Shown in pieces: positions 36,342 through 48,999 of a stretch of 64,000 nt of DNA. Where the stretch lies: assembly GCA_013397435.1 (NCBI GenBank), contig VZRG01000351.1, positions 1 to 64,000 on the forward strand. Direction: 5' to 3'. The translations under genes and the position numbers were made by a program. Below the pieces are notes generated by a model that was given only the letters and a program-made list of their open reading frames with translations, was not told the origin of the DNA and made no database searches. Source of the stretch: Erythrocercus mccallii. Its lineage: Eukaryota; Chordata; Aves; Passeriformes; Dicruridae. How positions within the stretch are numbered: the first letter of the stretch is position 1; each line of letters starts with the position of its first letter.

Positions 36342-39300
36342 CTTTTCTCAACCACTTGTGTGTTCATTTTACAATGATTTCATGTGGAGTTCGCCACCTT
36401 TTTCTATGAGTGATAGGTGAGAATATCACTCACAGTAACTGCATGAAAAAAATAATAAAGTCAAGAAATCTCATCTATCTACCACTCATATTCTGTTTGC
36501 TAGGTTAGCTATACCACCAAGGAAGGAAATTAAAATTGCCTAACACAGTTGGCTCTGGATGACTCTATACTGGTTGCTTATCAATTTTATTATTCTAGAG
36601 GTGCTCATAAAGCCACTGTTTAATAACTTGTAAAAAAATGTGCACGGATTAAGGTTTCCTTGACCAACTTGTAATTCCTTTCTTCTTTCAAGTTTTATTG
36701 ACTGGCTTACAACTCCCTTCATATTCCCTAACACCTTTAATGTGTATATATATATATATGTATATATATATAACTTTTTTTATAGAAGAAAGAAAGAGGG
36801 AGCATAGGTTCACATTTACCCTTATCCAGTCTTCTGAAGACTCTCTTGTTCTTTCAGAGACTCTCTGAATATTTGAAATAGTACCTGACAAAGAGGTAAA
36901 TTATAATGTTGTTTTCAATTTGGCAATCTTCCAGTTCTTACCTGAGCATGGCAAGCTATTAAAATCAGCGAAAGAAAAACATAAGTTGATCACACAAGAC
37001 CCTAATTAGGAGAGGGGAAAATGATGAGAAGTGGACTTCAGTCAGAGTGACTCCTGACCATCTACATTTTTTAAAAAATGAAATCTAAAAAACCGCGAAC
37101 AAACAAACAAACCCCAACAACAAATCACTAGTTTGAAGCACTGATAGCCCCTCAGGCAGTAAATGTTTGAGATTGGTTGGTTGTGTTTTTTCTTTCAATT
37201 AAGATAGTAAAAAAAGTGGAATAAGCCACTAACCTTAATGCTTAACTTCAAAAGCCTGTTGAGGAGCAACGAAACAAGGTCGTTCAATAGAAGTTTAACA
37301 AAACCCCAGTGAAAAACTCACTAAACCCCTTTAGGCAGGTTTGACAAGTGGAGATCTACTGAGGTATTGCCTTCAGCTGCACTGCTGGAGAACTGCAGGA
37401 AGCTGGTGTCTCCACTGCTCTGGTCCAAGGTACCCCTTACTGCCCTAGCAGGAGGGTATTGCGCTAATGGAAATCCCCTGTTGGCACTCAACTGCAGCCA
37501 GCACTGTCACTTCCCCGTCAAGCTTTCCCAAATTATGAGTGCAACCTGCCAAGACACAGGGAATGCAGCAGGAAACGCAAGAAGGCAATCTTTCTTTCTG
37601 TACCTGCCTTGGGGTAAATGGAAATGTCAAGTTACCTAGCAGGTAGGCTGCACACTGCACTCAGCACACAAAATGTGACTCCACTAATTCATATTGGTAC
37701 ACATTGATCAGTTAAAGTGACCTACTGGCACTGACAGAAACCACTCTGTCATATTTAAATATTATTTAAATGATTTTATTTTAAAAGGTCACATTAACAC
37801 AGACATATCAAAAAGGTGTTCTCTCCCTCTTCCCCTCTTTTTTTTAAAATAGAAGAAAAAATTAAAGAGAATGAAGTTTTTTAAAGAAAAATAAAACCAA
37901 GAGCAAGAGACACTAATAAATAAGTAAGTCTCCAGTTAACTGTAACACGTATGATTTCTAGCATTTATGCCCTCTGGCTTCATTCTCCAGCACTGTTTAC
38001 TGACACTATGAGTTAACTCACATATTATAGCATCATATCTCCCTGTAGCCCAGAAAGTATAATAGTCGAGTCCCTGCTTTTACCAGTACTCCATTCACAA
38101 GTAAAATATCCATATTTATTCTTTTTGCTCGATAAGCTTTGGGCTTATGACACAACGTGTGCACAGTTTCTGCACAATTTCAGTTTGCTGTTTTCAGTGC
38201 ACACATGGGACCTGAGAAAGTACAAGGCCTCATATCTTCTGTGTGTTGCCAATACAGCAATGTACCTCGTCAGACAGCATACCACTAGAACAGGTAAGAC
38301 ATACCCAAAATACATTTAGAAGATCTGAAATGAATACTAACATGCTAGAGGAAAACACAGTAACATATATGGATGAAGGAGGACTGGATCAGCTAATTTC
38401 TTAACCTTTATTTCTGATAGATGTCTACAGCGTTGACATTTCATTAGTTAAATTGGAAATTGATTTTTTTCTTTTTTTTTGGTCAGTGCTAGCTATTTAT
38501 AGCTTGCCATTCAACAAGGTCTTGAAAAAACAGCTATGTCTTAACATGAGTCATCCAGAAACACAGCTGACAAGGATTCTCAATTCACACTGGCAAACAT
38601 CAATTTAGGTAAGCAGAAATCCTTCCATTTGGACATGGATCAAAATTCTACTGAATAGGATCAAGGTTGTAGTATCTATACTGTACTAGTACTATACTCA
38701 ATTACACTGCACTGAATTGAACTAATTGGTTTTGACTTTTTAAAGTTATGTATTAGCAAAAAGAAATCACTTCTCACAGAACATGGCAGTTGAAGAAATT
38801 GGACTGCACAATCTCCTACCAGCTTAAAAAAAGAAAGAGGTCCTGACTGGCTGAATCTGAGCCACCCTTTGCTCAGGAGCAACAGACTTGCACTGATAGA
38901 CGGCAGTGTGCCCCTGGAGGAGATACAGGTCACACTGCTCATCCCTGCCTGGCCAGCTCCTTCCACCATTCTGTAAGGAACTAGAGGCAACAGAGAGGTG
39001 AGCTGTAACATACCTGCCTGAAGCACTGCACGAGGAAAGGCAGGCCAAATATTTAACTAAATTGTCGCCTTTCTGCTGCTTTAAAAATATGCACTTTCTA
39101 TTCACGTGACAACAAAACATTCCAGAGAAAAAAAACTGTTGATCCACAGCCCATTCCATGTTTTACCCTTCTACAATATATAGTTCCTCATTATCTATTT
39201 CTTTGGACAGGACTGAAATTAAGCCCTTCATTTATACAGATCCTTCAGTCTAGAAGGATGTTTTATAGCTCCCTGTTTAAACAATTACAGTGGAGCACAC

Positions 39301-39560
39301 TTGGCTATCGGATTGTCTCAGCAGACCTTAACAATTCACGAACTTGCAAAGCAAACATCACAGAAGCAAAAATGCCAGTGTTTCCATTAAACAATGGCAA
39401 ACTGAGGAGTAAGCATCAGCATCTAGTTTTACACTGTAACAGCGACACAAATTAATTCAGTTGTATTTTCCCAACAGATGTCTCAAAACCAGCAGTAATT
39501 CCATCTCCTTTTTTTAATTCTGGGATCATTTATTTCAAGACAATAACATATTTACCTGAG
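36342..39560. other. Unique DNA with a TA-rich microsatellite
   Basis: A short (TA)n/(TATG) microsatellite lies at about 36742-36772. No gene family is recognised. The frames at 37367-37639 and 38676-39026 are unrecognised. The most exon-like segment of the whole window (38198-38293) lies here and is listed separately. Confidence 0.5.
38198..38293 (+). other. Candidate internal exon (unproven), 96 bp
   Basis: A pyrimidine-rich acceptor (tttgctgttttcag, ending at 38197) and a near-ideal donor (CAG|GTAAGA, 38291-38299) enclose 96 bases, a multiple of three. One frame is open throughout and reads WDLRKYKASYLLCVANTAMY and on through VRQHTTRTG; the other two frames contain stops. I recognise no protein family in it and see no neighbouring exons. 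A chance combination of splice-like strings is quite possible in 64 kb, so this is only a pointer for RNA evidence. It could also be an exon of a long non-coding RNA. Confidence 0.2.
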
Positions 39561-39566
39561 CCGAAT

Positions 39567-39747
39567 AGAGATACATGTTTTTAATAAGACTTTGTCAGAC
39601 AAAACATTTTCAAAACAATGAAATAAAATTATTACCCAATTAACATACATTTATACATTAAGACAAACTCATGTAATCAGAAGACTAATTAACATGTTTC
39701 TAATGACACGTTAATTAATGTCATTAGAAAACAAAACATGTATCTCT
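39567..39747. repeat. Inverted-repeat cluster, foldback-like
   Basis: A perfect 15-base inverted repeat (agagatacatgtttt at 39567-39581, its complement at 39733-39747) encloses about 150 bases. Inside, 39692-39741 forms a second imperfect hairpin with arms tttctaatgaca and tgtcattagaaa around an AT-rich loop (cgttaattaa). The arms share the acatgttt core, so three related half-sites occur. No transposon terminal motif or target duplication is evident. It may be a decayed foldback element or a conserved regulatory stretch rich in TAAT homeodomain-type cores. Confidence 0.5.
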
Positions 39748-42281
39748 GAACTGGACACCATGTCCTCCACACATCTCAACCAATTTAGCCTCCTTCATCA
39801 CTCCTCTTTTCAGGTTCCATGTGTTTGTACTGGTTGTTTATGTGACTTCACCAGGAAAGCACCACAACTTGTTTTATCTGAGGCAAAGAAAAATATATAT
39901 ATACATATGCATCAGATATGTTACATCCCTACAAAAATAAAGCAAAAGCTGATAGCTCCCATTCAGAAAAAACAACTTATCTGCCTTCAAAAAGAAGAAA
40001 GGAATTTACTTTTCATGATTTCACAATACAGCCTGGCACCATATGTTTCATTTGGGGTTTTTTTCTATTTTTTGTTTTTCTTCCCTCTTGAAGGACTATA
40101 GCAAGCAGATCTCTCAGGATAGACTTGTCCATCTGTCATTTCACAGCAGGAGAACAATAGGAGCTTCAATGTAGACACAACAAGCTCACACAGTCCTTAC
40201 ATAGCCAGACAGAAAATCTGCCATTGCTGATAGCAAGCTGCCTTTGAAACTCCAGACAGATGTTCCTGTGTAACACAGGATCAATTGCTGCTTTCTTGTT
40301 TCCGTATTTGCAAATTCCTCATTTTTTCATAGCAACCCAGAAACAGTCAGTGTACTGCTTGTAACCTCTCTAGAGCTTTGGGAAAATCACACTTCAGAAG
40401 CAACAGAACCTAAGACATAGAAGCATATTCTTTAATCTGCAATTTTTCTGCTCTTGGGGCCTATTTTGAAAGTAGGTTATCCATACAGCTTGACAAAGAT
40501 TGTGCTTGTATTGTATAATGATTTTTTTAAAGCTTTGCTTAACAGCCTTCATTATCTTCTCCATGAATCTGTTTAACAGCACACTGCATTGCTTCTCGAC
40601 TGTTGAAAAAAAATCCATTTTGATTTTTTAAAATCATTTATTTCATATCTGTAGATCTTGAAAACAAAATTTATATACAAAAAAGAATTATTTTTAGAAA
40701 AACTCTAATTTAGTCTTTGAATTACTATGCAGAAAATTTTGACAAAGTAGTTGCAGTTGCAGTTCAAGTAAGAAAAAGTGTTACTCATAACATTCAACCA
40801 ATTTACATGTCTAAAAATAACCTCAGTAGGCCCATCTGTTAAACTTTTGTTTCAGTAGTTTATGGTGGAGGTTTTTCCTGATGAGTCTCATTGGGTTTTG
40901 ATTGTAGTAGATTTGCAACACTGGCTCCTTCACAGTTCTCACATATTCCAGAAGTAAAAAAATGAGTCCTTTTAAACAACTGGATAGTGCCTGTATCCTA
41001 CTGTGAAGTTTGCTTCCTTGAGAATGAGCTTCTAAAATGTTGGACTTCAAGTTACTGAGGGCACACTGAAAATATATACTTTGGTATACCTTCAGAAGTC
41101 CATGCTGGGATTTAAAATTAAGCAAACCCAAAATTAAGCAAAAGATCCTCAAAAGTTATGTAACTTGAAAAGACGAAGGCTGACATGTTACAGCTCACCA
41201 GTTTTTGTTCAAGAACAGTTCAATCATCTGCATTTCTTCTTTAAGGACCTCACAGACAGAAAAGGGTAACAGTCCAGGAAAGGAAGGAAAAATAAAGAAG
41301 CTTGAGAAGGAGCAAGAATAAAATACTCAAAAGATGAAGCTAGAAGAGATGTATATGCATATGATTGAGAGAAAGTATGCTTTTTACAACATCTGAACTC
41401 CAAGGTTTCACATCAAAAATTTAGCTGTGTCTCTCAAATATTTCTGGAAATTTTACAGGCACTGGATGTAAAGTTCTTCTTAGCAAAATCAATATGTTTT
41501 TTTAAACTCCTTTTCTTGTACCTTTCCACAAAGATGCACTTCACTCCCAACCAACTGGCAAAGGCAATTAAGCCTACATCAGCTCTTAGTCCTTTGAAGT
41601 TTGTTGGGTAGAAACAGTATTTAAAACTTTAATAAAAATCTCTCAAATATCAAGACAGATTATGTATGTCACAGCAGGGAAAAAAAACTGCAAGGAAAAC
41701 TCTTTTAGACAGGCTTTTAGTTTAGTTTTTGGATGGCAGGGGTTGTTTGCTCTCTTATCTGTATGGAAGCTTGGAATAGCCTGAGGCAATGAACAGCACC
41801 AATTAAGGAGGAGTAAGAGCGCAGCTGGAAAAGTCAAAAGGTAACATCAAATTGAATTCCTCTCCATTAAGCAGCCGAACAACTGCTAAACCTGGCACAA
41901 AGGTAAATTAAATCTGAAATACCTGCTTTTCACTTGTATCCAAATCTGTTAACATGATTGGTCTTTTTCCTTGTACATCACTTTTTGTGAAGCTGTGTTA
42001 TATAGTACATAACTCCCGTATTTTCCATTAAGAGGTGATTTCCTAAATAACAGATTAATTTAAGCATGCATCAATTAATTTCTCATTCTGCAAAACTAAT
42101 TATGTTCTAACATATCAAAACTCAAAAATGTCAGCTTCCATTTCTTACCAAGAGTAATTAAATTGACTTAGTTTATGCAAAGTTAGTCTGTAAAGAAAAT
42201 AATGTTTCCGGTAAACATTAAAACTTTACTTTTTTTCCTTGCATCAGGTCCACAGATCTGTTAGAATGGGACATGTGCCTG

Positions 42282-42461
42282 CAGGAAGCAGACCAGAGTC
42301 AGAGTGAGTCTGCTCCTCCAGGAAGCAGAGCAGAGCAGAGTGTTCCAGCCTGGACATACAGCACACATCTACCTCCTTTCTGCTTTTCTCACTCTACTGT
42401 GTTCCCTCAGGTATTTCAGATATACTGGTAAATAGGGACCATCTGCAGTAAATAGGGACCA
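42282..42461. repeat. Two adjacent short direct duplications
   Basis: The caggaagcaga...cagagtg block at 42282-42306 is repeated with changes at 42319-42342. The 14-base string gtaaatagggacca occurs at 42428-42441 and 42448-42461, a 20-base period. They look like small slippage duplications and carry no coding signal. Confidence 0.7.
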
Positions 42462-45400
42462 AAGCTGAAGAGTAAAAGCACATGATACTTAACTATCACT
42501 TGACAGACAACTAGATCCTTACTTCAGGTGTCAACTGTTCAGGGTTGAAAATTACTAAGGAAATACAATGAAGGAGGAACAGTTTTCAAATTACACAAGA
42601 CAGTGAATAGCCATGAGAGTTATAGGAAATGGTTTAATGAAAAAGAAACAATTCTTTTTCCAAGGGAAATTCTTAAAATCAAACAAAATCTCACACTGGA
42701 GATTCAGTAAACCTCATGATACAGCAAGACATTTTAATATAGTGTTGGGAGAAATTAAGTCACAATGTATACATTGCAGGGTGGGAATAAAACTCGTACC
42801 TTAAGGATCCATTTAATGCTGGGATCCTTGCAGAGAATACTTCTCCTGCCTGTGTTAATATCACTGATATAATACCATCATACTTTGTCCTAAACTCTCA
42901 TAAAAAACCATTAAGGTTATGCTTCACATGGTTAACATGGTATTTAACTGCTGCACTTCACATACACCAGTACAACACTTGTTGACATCTTTCTGGAGCC
43001 TAGCTCAGCAATGTACTACATCATCAAAACACACTTTATAAATCCACACAAATGCAGATGGAGCCTGCTATTCACCAGGAAACTCCGTCTGCCAAGATGC
43101 GTTTGCAAAGCCTCTGAGTTTTGTTAAACAAACCCAAGAGCAAGCAGTTCTCCAGACAGAAAAGTATAAAAACAATGTCAGGGCCACTCTCCCACTCCTA
43201 TCTTTTGTTCCATTACAGATGATCACTGAAATTTTTTAAAAATGCAGCCTTAAAATACAAAAAATAAAAGCAAAACAACCCAAACAGTTCCCACTGTGTC
43301 CTCATGTACTGACTGGCAGAATGGGATTATTACTAGCAGTTTCCAGATGCAAGGAGCCTGATCACAAACTCTTTGGCAGGACTCTGCTATGTCCTTTTTC
43401 CCAGCTGTCAGAGTTGCTCTACCCGCCAGAACTGTCACACCAGCACTGGTCCATCTTCCTTCACGTAAACACAAGAAGTGCATGGACAGTTCACAAAGCA
43501 GTGGGAAACTGATTGCCCTGAAACAGGAGGATGACTCTGCAGGTCAGGCATAGCTGCAGCTTTCACAGCAAGCACAGATGAACCCACCGGCACATTCCTG
43601 CTATTCCTGCAGGAAGGAGCAATGTGACACCTCAGTGAGCAGTGCATAAATGAGGAAGACTCGTAAATGCCCTTTGCCTGAGAAGATCCCTTCAGACTGC
43701 TCTTTACAAAACAGAAATTGCTCTTTACTGCCTAGAGATGCAGAAGTGCATGATCCCAATAGCAGATGAGGACCCAGAAGGAAGACATCTAGAGTATGGC
43801 AAATAACTCAACCTCAACCAGTCTGTCTCTGCAAGTCTCTCTCCGGTATTTTGATAGATCTCAGGATAATTAGGCTTTGCTTCTGTGATATCACTTAGCT
43901 CCTCTCTGCTGACAACTGTCTTCCATTTATGTTTTTCTAGGGCACTGCCTTGTACCTGAAACATTCATCTTAGCATGGCCACTGCCACGTCTGCCAGCCA
44001 CTCCTCAATCCAGAGTACTACGTACAAGGGCCACAGCACCATGTCTCTCCTCTCTGCATAAAAGCACTACTTAGATTTCCAGGAACAGACCAGTTTATTT
44101 TCCTGTTTCCAAAACTAACATTACTGCTACTGTAATCCTGGAAAAAGAGATACCCAGGGGAGAATCAAACAGCAATAACAGAAGTTGTGAAAACAAAATG
44201 GCTTCCTTCCATCTGTGAAACACAACCACTGGGGAGGGAAAAGGCAAAATGCTTTGAACAGGAATCTCTGCAATAGGAGTTTACTTAGATGTGTCAGACA
44301 GACAGTGTCCTGCTGTGCTTGTCCCCAATTATCTGGAATTAGAAATAAGATGGGGAGAAGATTGCAAAGCTTTGATCTGAAGCAGAACAACGGCAGTTTC
44401 ATGGTATCAGTCATGTCATACCCTTAGAGGCAGCCAAGCCTGAGATCTGTTCTTAAAACTCTCATACATCTTATCCTGCATCCACTGACCTCCTTTGATC
44501 CAAATGATGAGTAGCCTCTTTTGCAAACAAAAGGAAAGCATCTTGTAGAAGGAGACCTGCCTGTAACCCCATGGCTGCAGCTTCAGGAGCAGCTGAACTA
44601 GTTTGAAGTTTTTTGCCAACCAAAAAGGAACATGAGAGCTTCCCCTCCTCCCCGCCCTTCACTCTGGCCCTATACCTGGCCAGTCAGTGCCATCTCTTTC
44701 CCTCCTTTACATCAGCATGACAGACCACCCTAAGCCTGAGTTCTTTTTGTCTTGACTCAGTGAAGTTTGGGAGAGGGAGAGAGCAGGGCTGGTCAGGAGC
44801 AGAGCAAGGCTCTGCCCTCCCTCAGTTCTGGGGAATCAACAGACTGGATCACCCCCAGTACTGCCCTCCTTGAATACCATTGGAAAGGCTGCACATCCGT
44901 GGGACTTCAGAACACCTCTAATTGGCCACCTATATTATTTAATATCATTTCACTGGAGTTAGGCCCACACATTATTTTTTTCTGATTACTCCAGACAGCT
45001 CTGCTTTCTATTAGGACTGCAGTACTGCACAAGCACTCAGCCTTGGTAATTGCTCATGTTAAAGCTTTCTGCCATCATGGCAGAAGATAAACAGAAACTC
45101 AGATTTAGGAGAGACCTACCTAAGAATGTTATTAGCTTGCTGATTTATTTTAACTGACTGAAGGGCACAATCGTTTAACATAAACAAAACCATTTTCTTA
45201 TTGAGTAACACAAACATGGTTAGGTTTGTAGCACGCATTTCATTAAAATAAAACATCTGTTAATTAAATAACAGGGCATGCTAGCATTGTGAGTCCTAAG
45301 TGTTTTAGCACATACACAGTCACAGGATTTTGTGTAGCAGTGTACAAATGCCTGTACTTTACAAATGCATGCATAATTGTCCCACTTCAGGGACAAATGC

Positions 45401-46795
45401 ACATTTCTCAGTTCAGGTAGAAAATACGGCTCTTCCACAGAATAATATATCCAGTGCCTGACACCTGTCCTCACTTATTTGAGACAACTAAGTTTAAAGT
45501 ATAACTGCTACTAATATACTGACCTCCCTTTTTTAGTATACTTAATGTCACAACAAAACACAAACCTTCATCTTTCACTTCCACCAGGAAAGCACCTGAG
45601 ATCTCCTACATGTATTTTAAACAGAGGTTTAAGAGGTTTAGGATTAAAAACTTAATTAAAGAACAGGAACTTAAATGTCCTAAACTTATTCATCAGTTAA
45701 CAAACAAATTTATGTGACCATATTTGAACACATACATCTGATCACTTGAAGCGTGCCAAGAGATACAACACCTCCTTCCTGTGATTTTTAAATCTATAGA
45801 GACAGTGAACTTAAAAAAAAATTGTCCAAGCACCACTGTTTTGAAAATCAGCAAAGGTTTCAATGATCAGCTGACCAAAAAAGCAAACAAAAAAAATTAT
45901 GTCATCTGAAAAAATTATATGTAATTTGAATACTCCTACTTAAAAGAGAATAATAAAATGATGTCAGGATAAACTTCATACCCAAGCTTCACTACTTGCA
46001 AGGGTGAGTACCTGCTGAATCTAAAGTGTCTCCTAAAAAAAAAAACCATCAAGAGCTGGACATTACCTTTATCTCTGTAAGTGGTAACAGAGTAAACTGT
46101 GACACAGGAGGAATCTCTTGTTCCAATCTAGATAAAGAAGTCTGCTTTCAGAGAAGATTTTATTTGCATCTGTTTAGCAGCAAATTAATTGGCAAGCTCA
46201 TCTCTTAAGAGGGTGGAGATGTTGGAAAAAAACCCATACAACCAAAATCAACAAAACCCCCTAGCCTTTAATAGAGAATTTCCAAGCTTTCAAGAACAGC
46301 ATGCAGTTATCACAAATTTAGTGCAAGCTGGTAATGGAGATAGAATAGTCCTAACAGATGAGCTAAAGACACAACAATTCCTGCAATTCTAGGAGTGACA
46401 AAAATGTATGCAGAGAAAAACAGGCCTTTTCAAGTATTCTGTCCAGCAGTGTACAAGCCATGAGCAAAGCACTGGTCACAGCTTATCAAAAACAGGTCAT
46501 TGGCTCTTTGTTGACTACATCAAGCTTCCTGCAGGGAAATCTGCCCACTCTGGGTCCTTTAGGAAATGATGGGATATTTTAGTTCATTTGGTCAGCTTTT
46601 ATTTGACCAATACCCCAAATAAAAGGGAAAAAAATGAGGAAGAAAAGTCCATTCTCTATGTCTTTAGTGTAGCCCCACTTCTTTGCTCCCACCTAACCAA
46701 AGCAGGACTTGGTCTCCCAGAAAAAAATGTTTATTTTTTCTTTCATTTCTTGATACAACTAGCCTCCTTGCAAATAAAAATTAAAAAAGAAAAGA

Positions 46796-46826
46796 GGGGA
46801 AGGGGAAGGGGAAGGGGAAGGGGAAG
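46796..46826 (+). repeat. (GGGGAA)n short tandem array
   Basis: Five perfect hexamer units are present. The plus frame ending in an RG-repeat over this array (46588-46830) is a product of the array, not a protein gene. Spaced G4 runs could form a G-quadruplex on this strand. Confidence 0.9.
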
Positions 46827-48924
46827 TTAGTCCTCATGTGGCCAGCCTTCCCTATTACAGTGTTCAGTTTTCAGTAACTACAGGAAAAATTTGATGCCAT
46901 TTTGAAGTTAGCCCAAATTTTAAACCAATCCACAAATGAGCTGGCCTTAATTCAAATGGATGCACTTCCAAGCAAAGCTCCACAGATGTTTAGTTACCTG
47001 CATTGGTAACTTAGAATATTTTCAATGTTTTTCAAAGAAAAAATCAAACAAAAAATGAAACAACATGACATAAAATTAGATCCTACTGTATTTCAGAAAA
47101 AAATCTGTTAAACCTAAGAGTTCAGTCAATAAACATTAGCCCCTTACATCAAATGCAGCTTATAAATGATTAAGCTTTAACAATCCCACCCCACTCTAGT
47201 AGGTCAGATAAAAGCTGCTGCTTTTTAATTGGCAAAATATTTAACCAGTCTGAGTAACCACTTAAGAGAAGTTAACCCCTTGATTCCACATGTTTAAGAA
47301 TTAACACTTACAGAGTTCAGAAAGTATAAGCCAGTTACTTTAAAAAACCTATTTGCAGCTCATTTCCTTTGATCCGAAAATACATACAATAGCTACTAGC
47401 CAACAATAACTCTACACAGAAGTGACTTTTTTTAAGATTTACATTATTGTAACTAGGAACCTGGTGGTCTGAATTCTATTTCTGATTATTTATGATCCAA
47501 TAAACTAATTTACACTAATTTTCTTAATTAAAGTCTTTACAGTCATACATAACAAAAAGCAAAAACTCTGAAAAAAATCACCTGGTCAAACGTGAACTCC
47601 ACTATTGGAAAAATCTCATTTATCAACAAGCAAAAAGTAGAGGGTTTTCTTATATTTCTTCAAGTAAGGAATACCAATTCTAGAAAGCAAAACTTAAAAA
47701 AAAAAATCTCTTTGGAAAAACTAACATATATTAACACAGCTCTAAAAAGTTTTGGTGCTTTTCAAGCAAGCGCCAAAAGCAAAAGATATACTAGAGAATA
47801 GCTGAATTTTACCTTTAATCCCAGCATGTTAAAAAAAACCCAAGTTTTTTCCCTTTGATCTATAATAAAAAGCAGTCAGGTATAGCAAGCAGTACATCTT
47901 GCATCACTTTTTACTGGAGCCATTGGTTTTCAGCTCCCTGGAGATAACCAAGCCTTGAATATGCCGAATGCATCATAGTGATAAACAAGGGATGCATCAC
48001 ATGACATACTTCCAAAATATTCTAGCAAATAGCTCTTAATTCTCTTCTTCTGGTGATGCTGTGAGTGAAATTTCTAACACAGCTGATAATTCAATGTGCA
48101 AAGTTAACATCAAATTGCTCATGCTGTAGAACTGGGAGGAAGCTGGTTTCTGAAATACATATCTAATCAGACAATGGTGCAGCAGCCAGCCTGCCTGCCC
48201 ACCCCACGGCACTGACAGCTCAGCAGTCAGCTCTTGGTTGGGCTGGAGACTTTCTGTCACTGGTGCCAAAACATGGGCACTTTTAACATGCATTTTTTTC
48301 TGTATCAGAACCCTAGCACCAGCCCTCATCACAAGTCACAGGTAAAAAAAACAATGTTCTGTTTAACATGAGATGGCTGTCATGCCTCACATTCCCCAGA
48401 CTCTGAAGTTTCATATATTTTTCTTATATTTAAGAAGTTACCTAAAACCTGTCATGCTCCTAAGCAGAGGGATCAGAAACAGCAATTCCCAACTCCTAAC
48501 TGCAGGCACCAGCTAAAAATCTCACAAAATCAGTTCCTTCCAAGCATTTTCTCTGACCTCCTGGCTCTCTAACTCTCCAGTCAGTCAGCTTCAGTAAGAT
48601 GGGAAAATCCTCCAACTCCTCTCCTTCTGACAATTCTGTGATCTGGTGGTGAGGGCACCTCGAGGTGGTGACTACAGGTGGCTTCCCCAGCCTGCAGAGA
48701 GATGGGAACACAGGTCATTATTTTCAGTGGAAGCACCCCAGCTGACAGGCAAAGGGTGGCTATGGAACTACCTCCTAAACCACTGCACTGCGGGACTGCA
48801 GGGTAGGCACAGTGCTCTTTTACCTACACATCCTCAGGGGAGGATGCCCTGCTGGTAGAGATGCCCAGCGCCCACCAGCCAGGTGGTAGCACCATGCCAA
48901 AAACGGGCAGAGATGAGCAGTAAA

Positions 48925-48999
48925 CCATGGACAAACCTGGGCAGGATTAGCCCACAGCTCACGGGAATCCTTGGGCTAATCCTGCCCAAAGTGTCACCA
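48925..48999. other. Strong hairpin, 17-bp perfect stem
   Basis: The 17 bases at 48938-48954 (tgggcaggattagccca) are exactly complementary to 48972-48988, with a 17-base loop. Outside a small internal loop, gaca (48930-48933) pairs with tgtc (48992-48995), and a few further bulged pairs extend the stem to about 75 bases overall. The shape is hairpin-precursor-like but somewhat short for a microRNA. I recognise no known RNA family. Confidence 0.6.

Noticed and set aside
46588..46830. Frame ending in an RG-repeat tail, suggestive of an RNA-binding RGG protein
   Set aside because: The repeat is encoded by the GGGGAA simple array and the rest has no motif.
48540..48700. tRNA-SINE-like string (gatctggtggtgagggcac)
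   Set aside because: Only about 20 bases resemble an ancient amniote SINE head; the expected B-box and downstream sequence are not visible.
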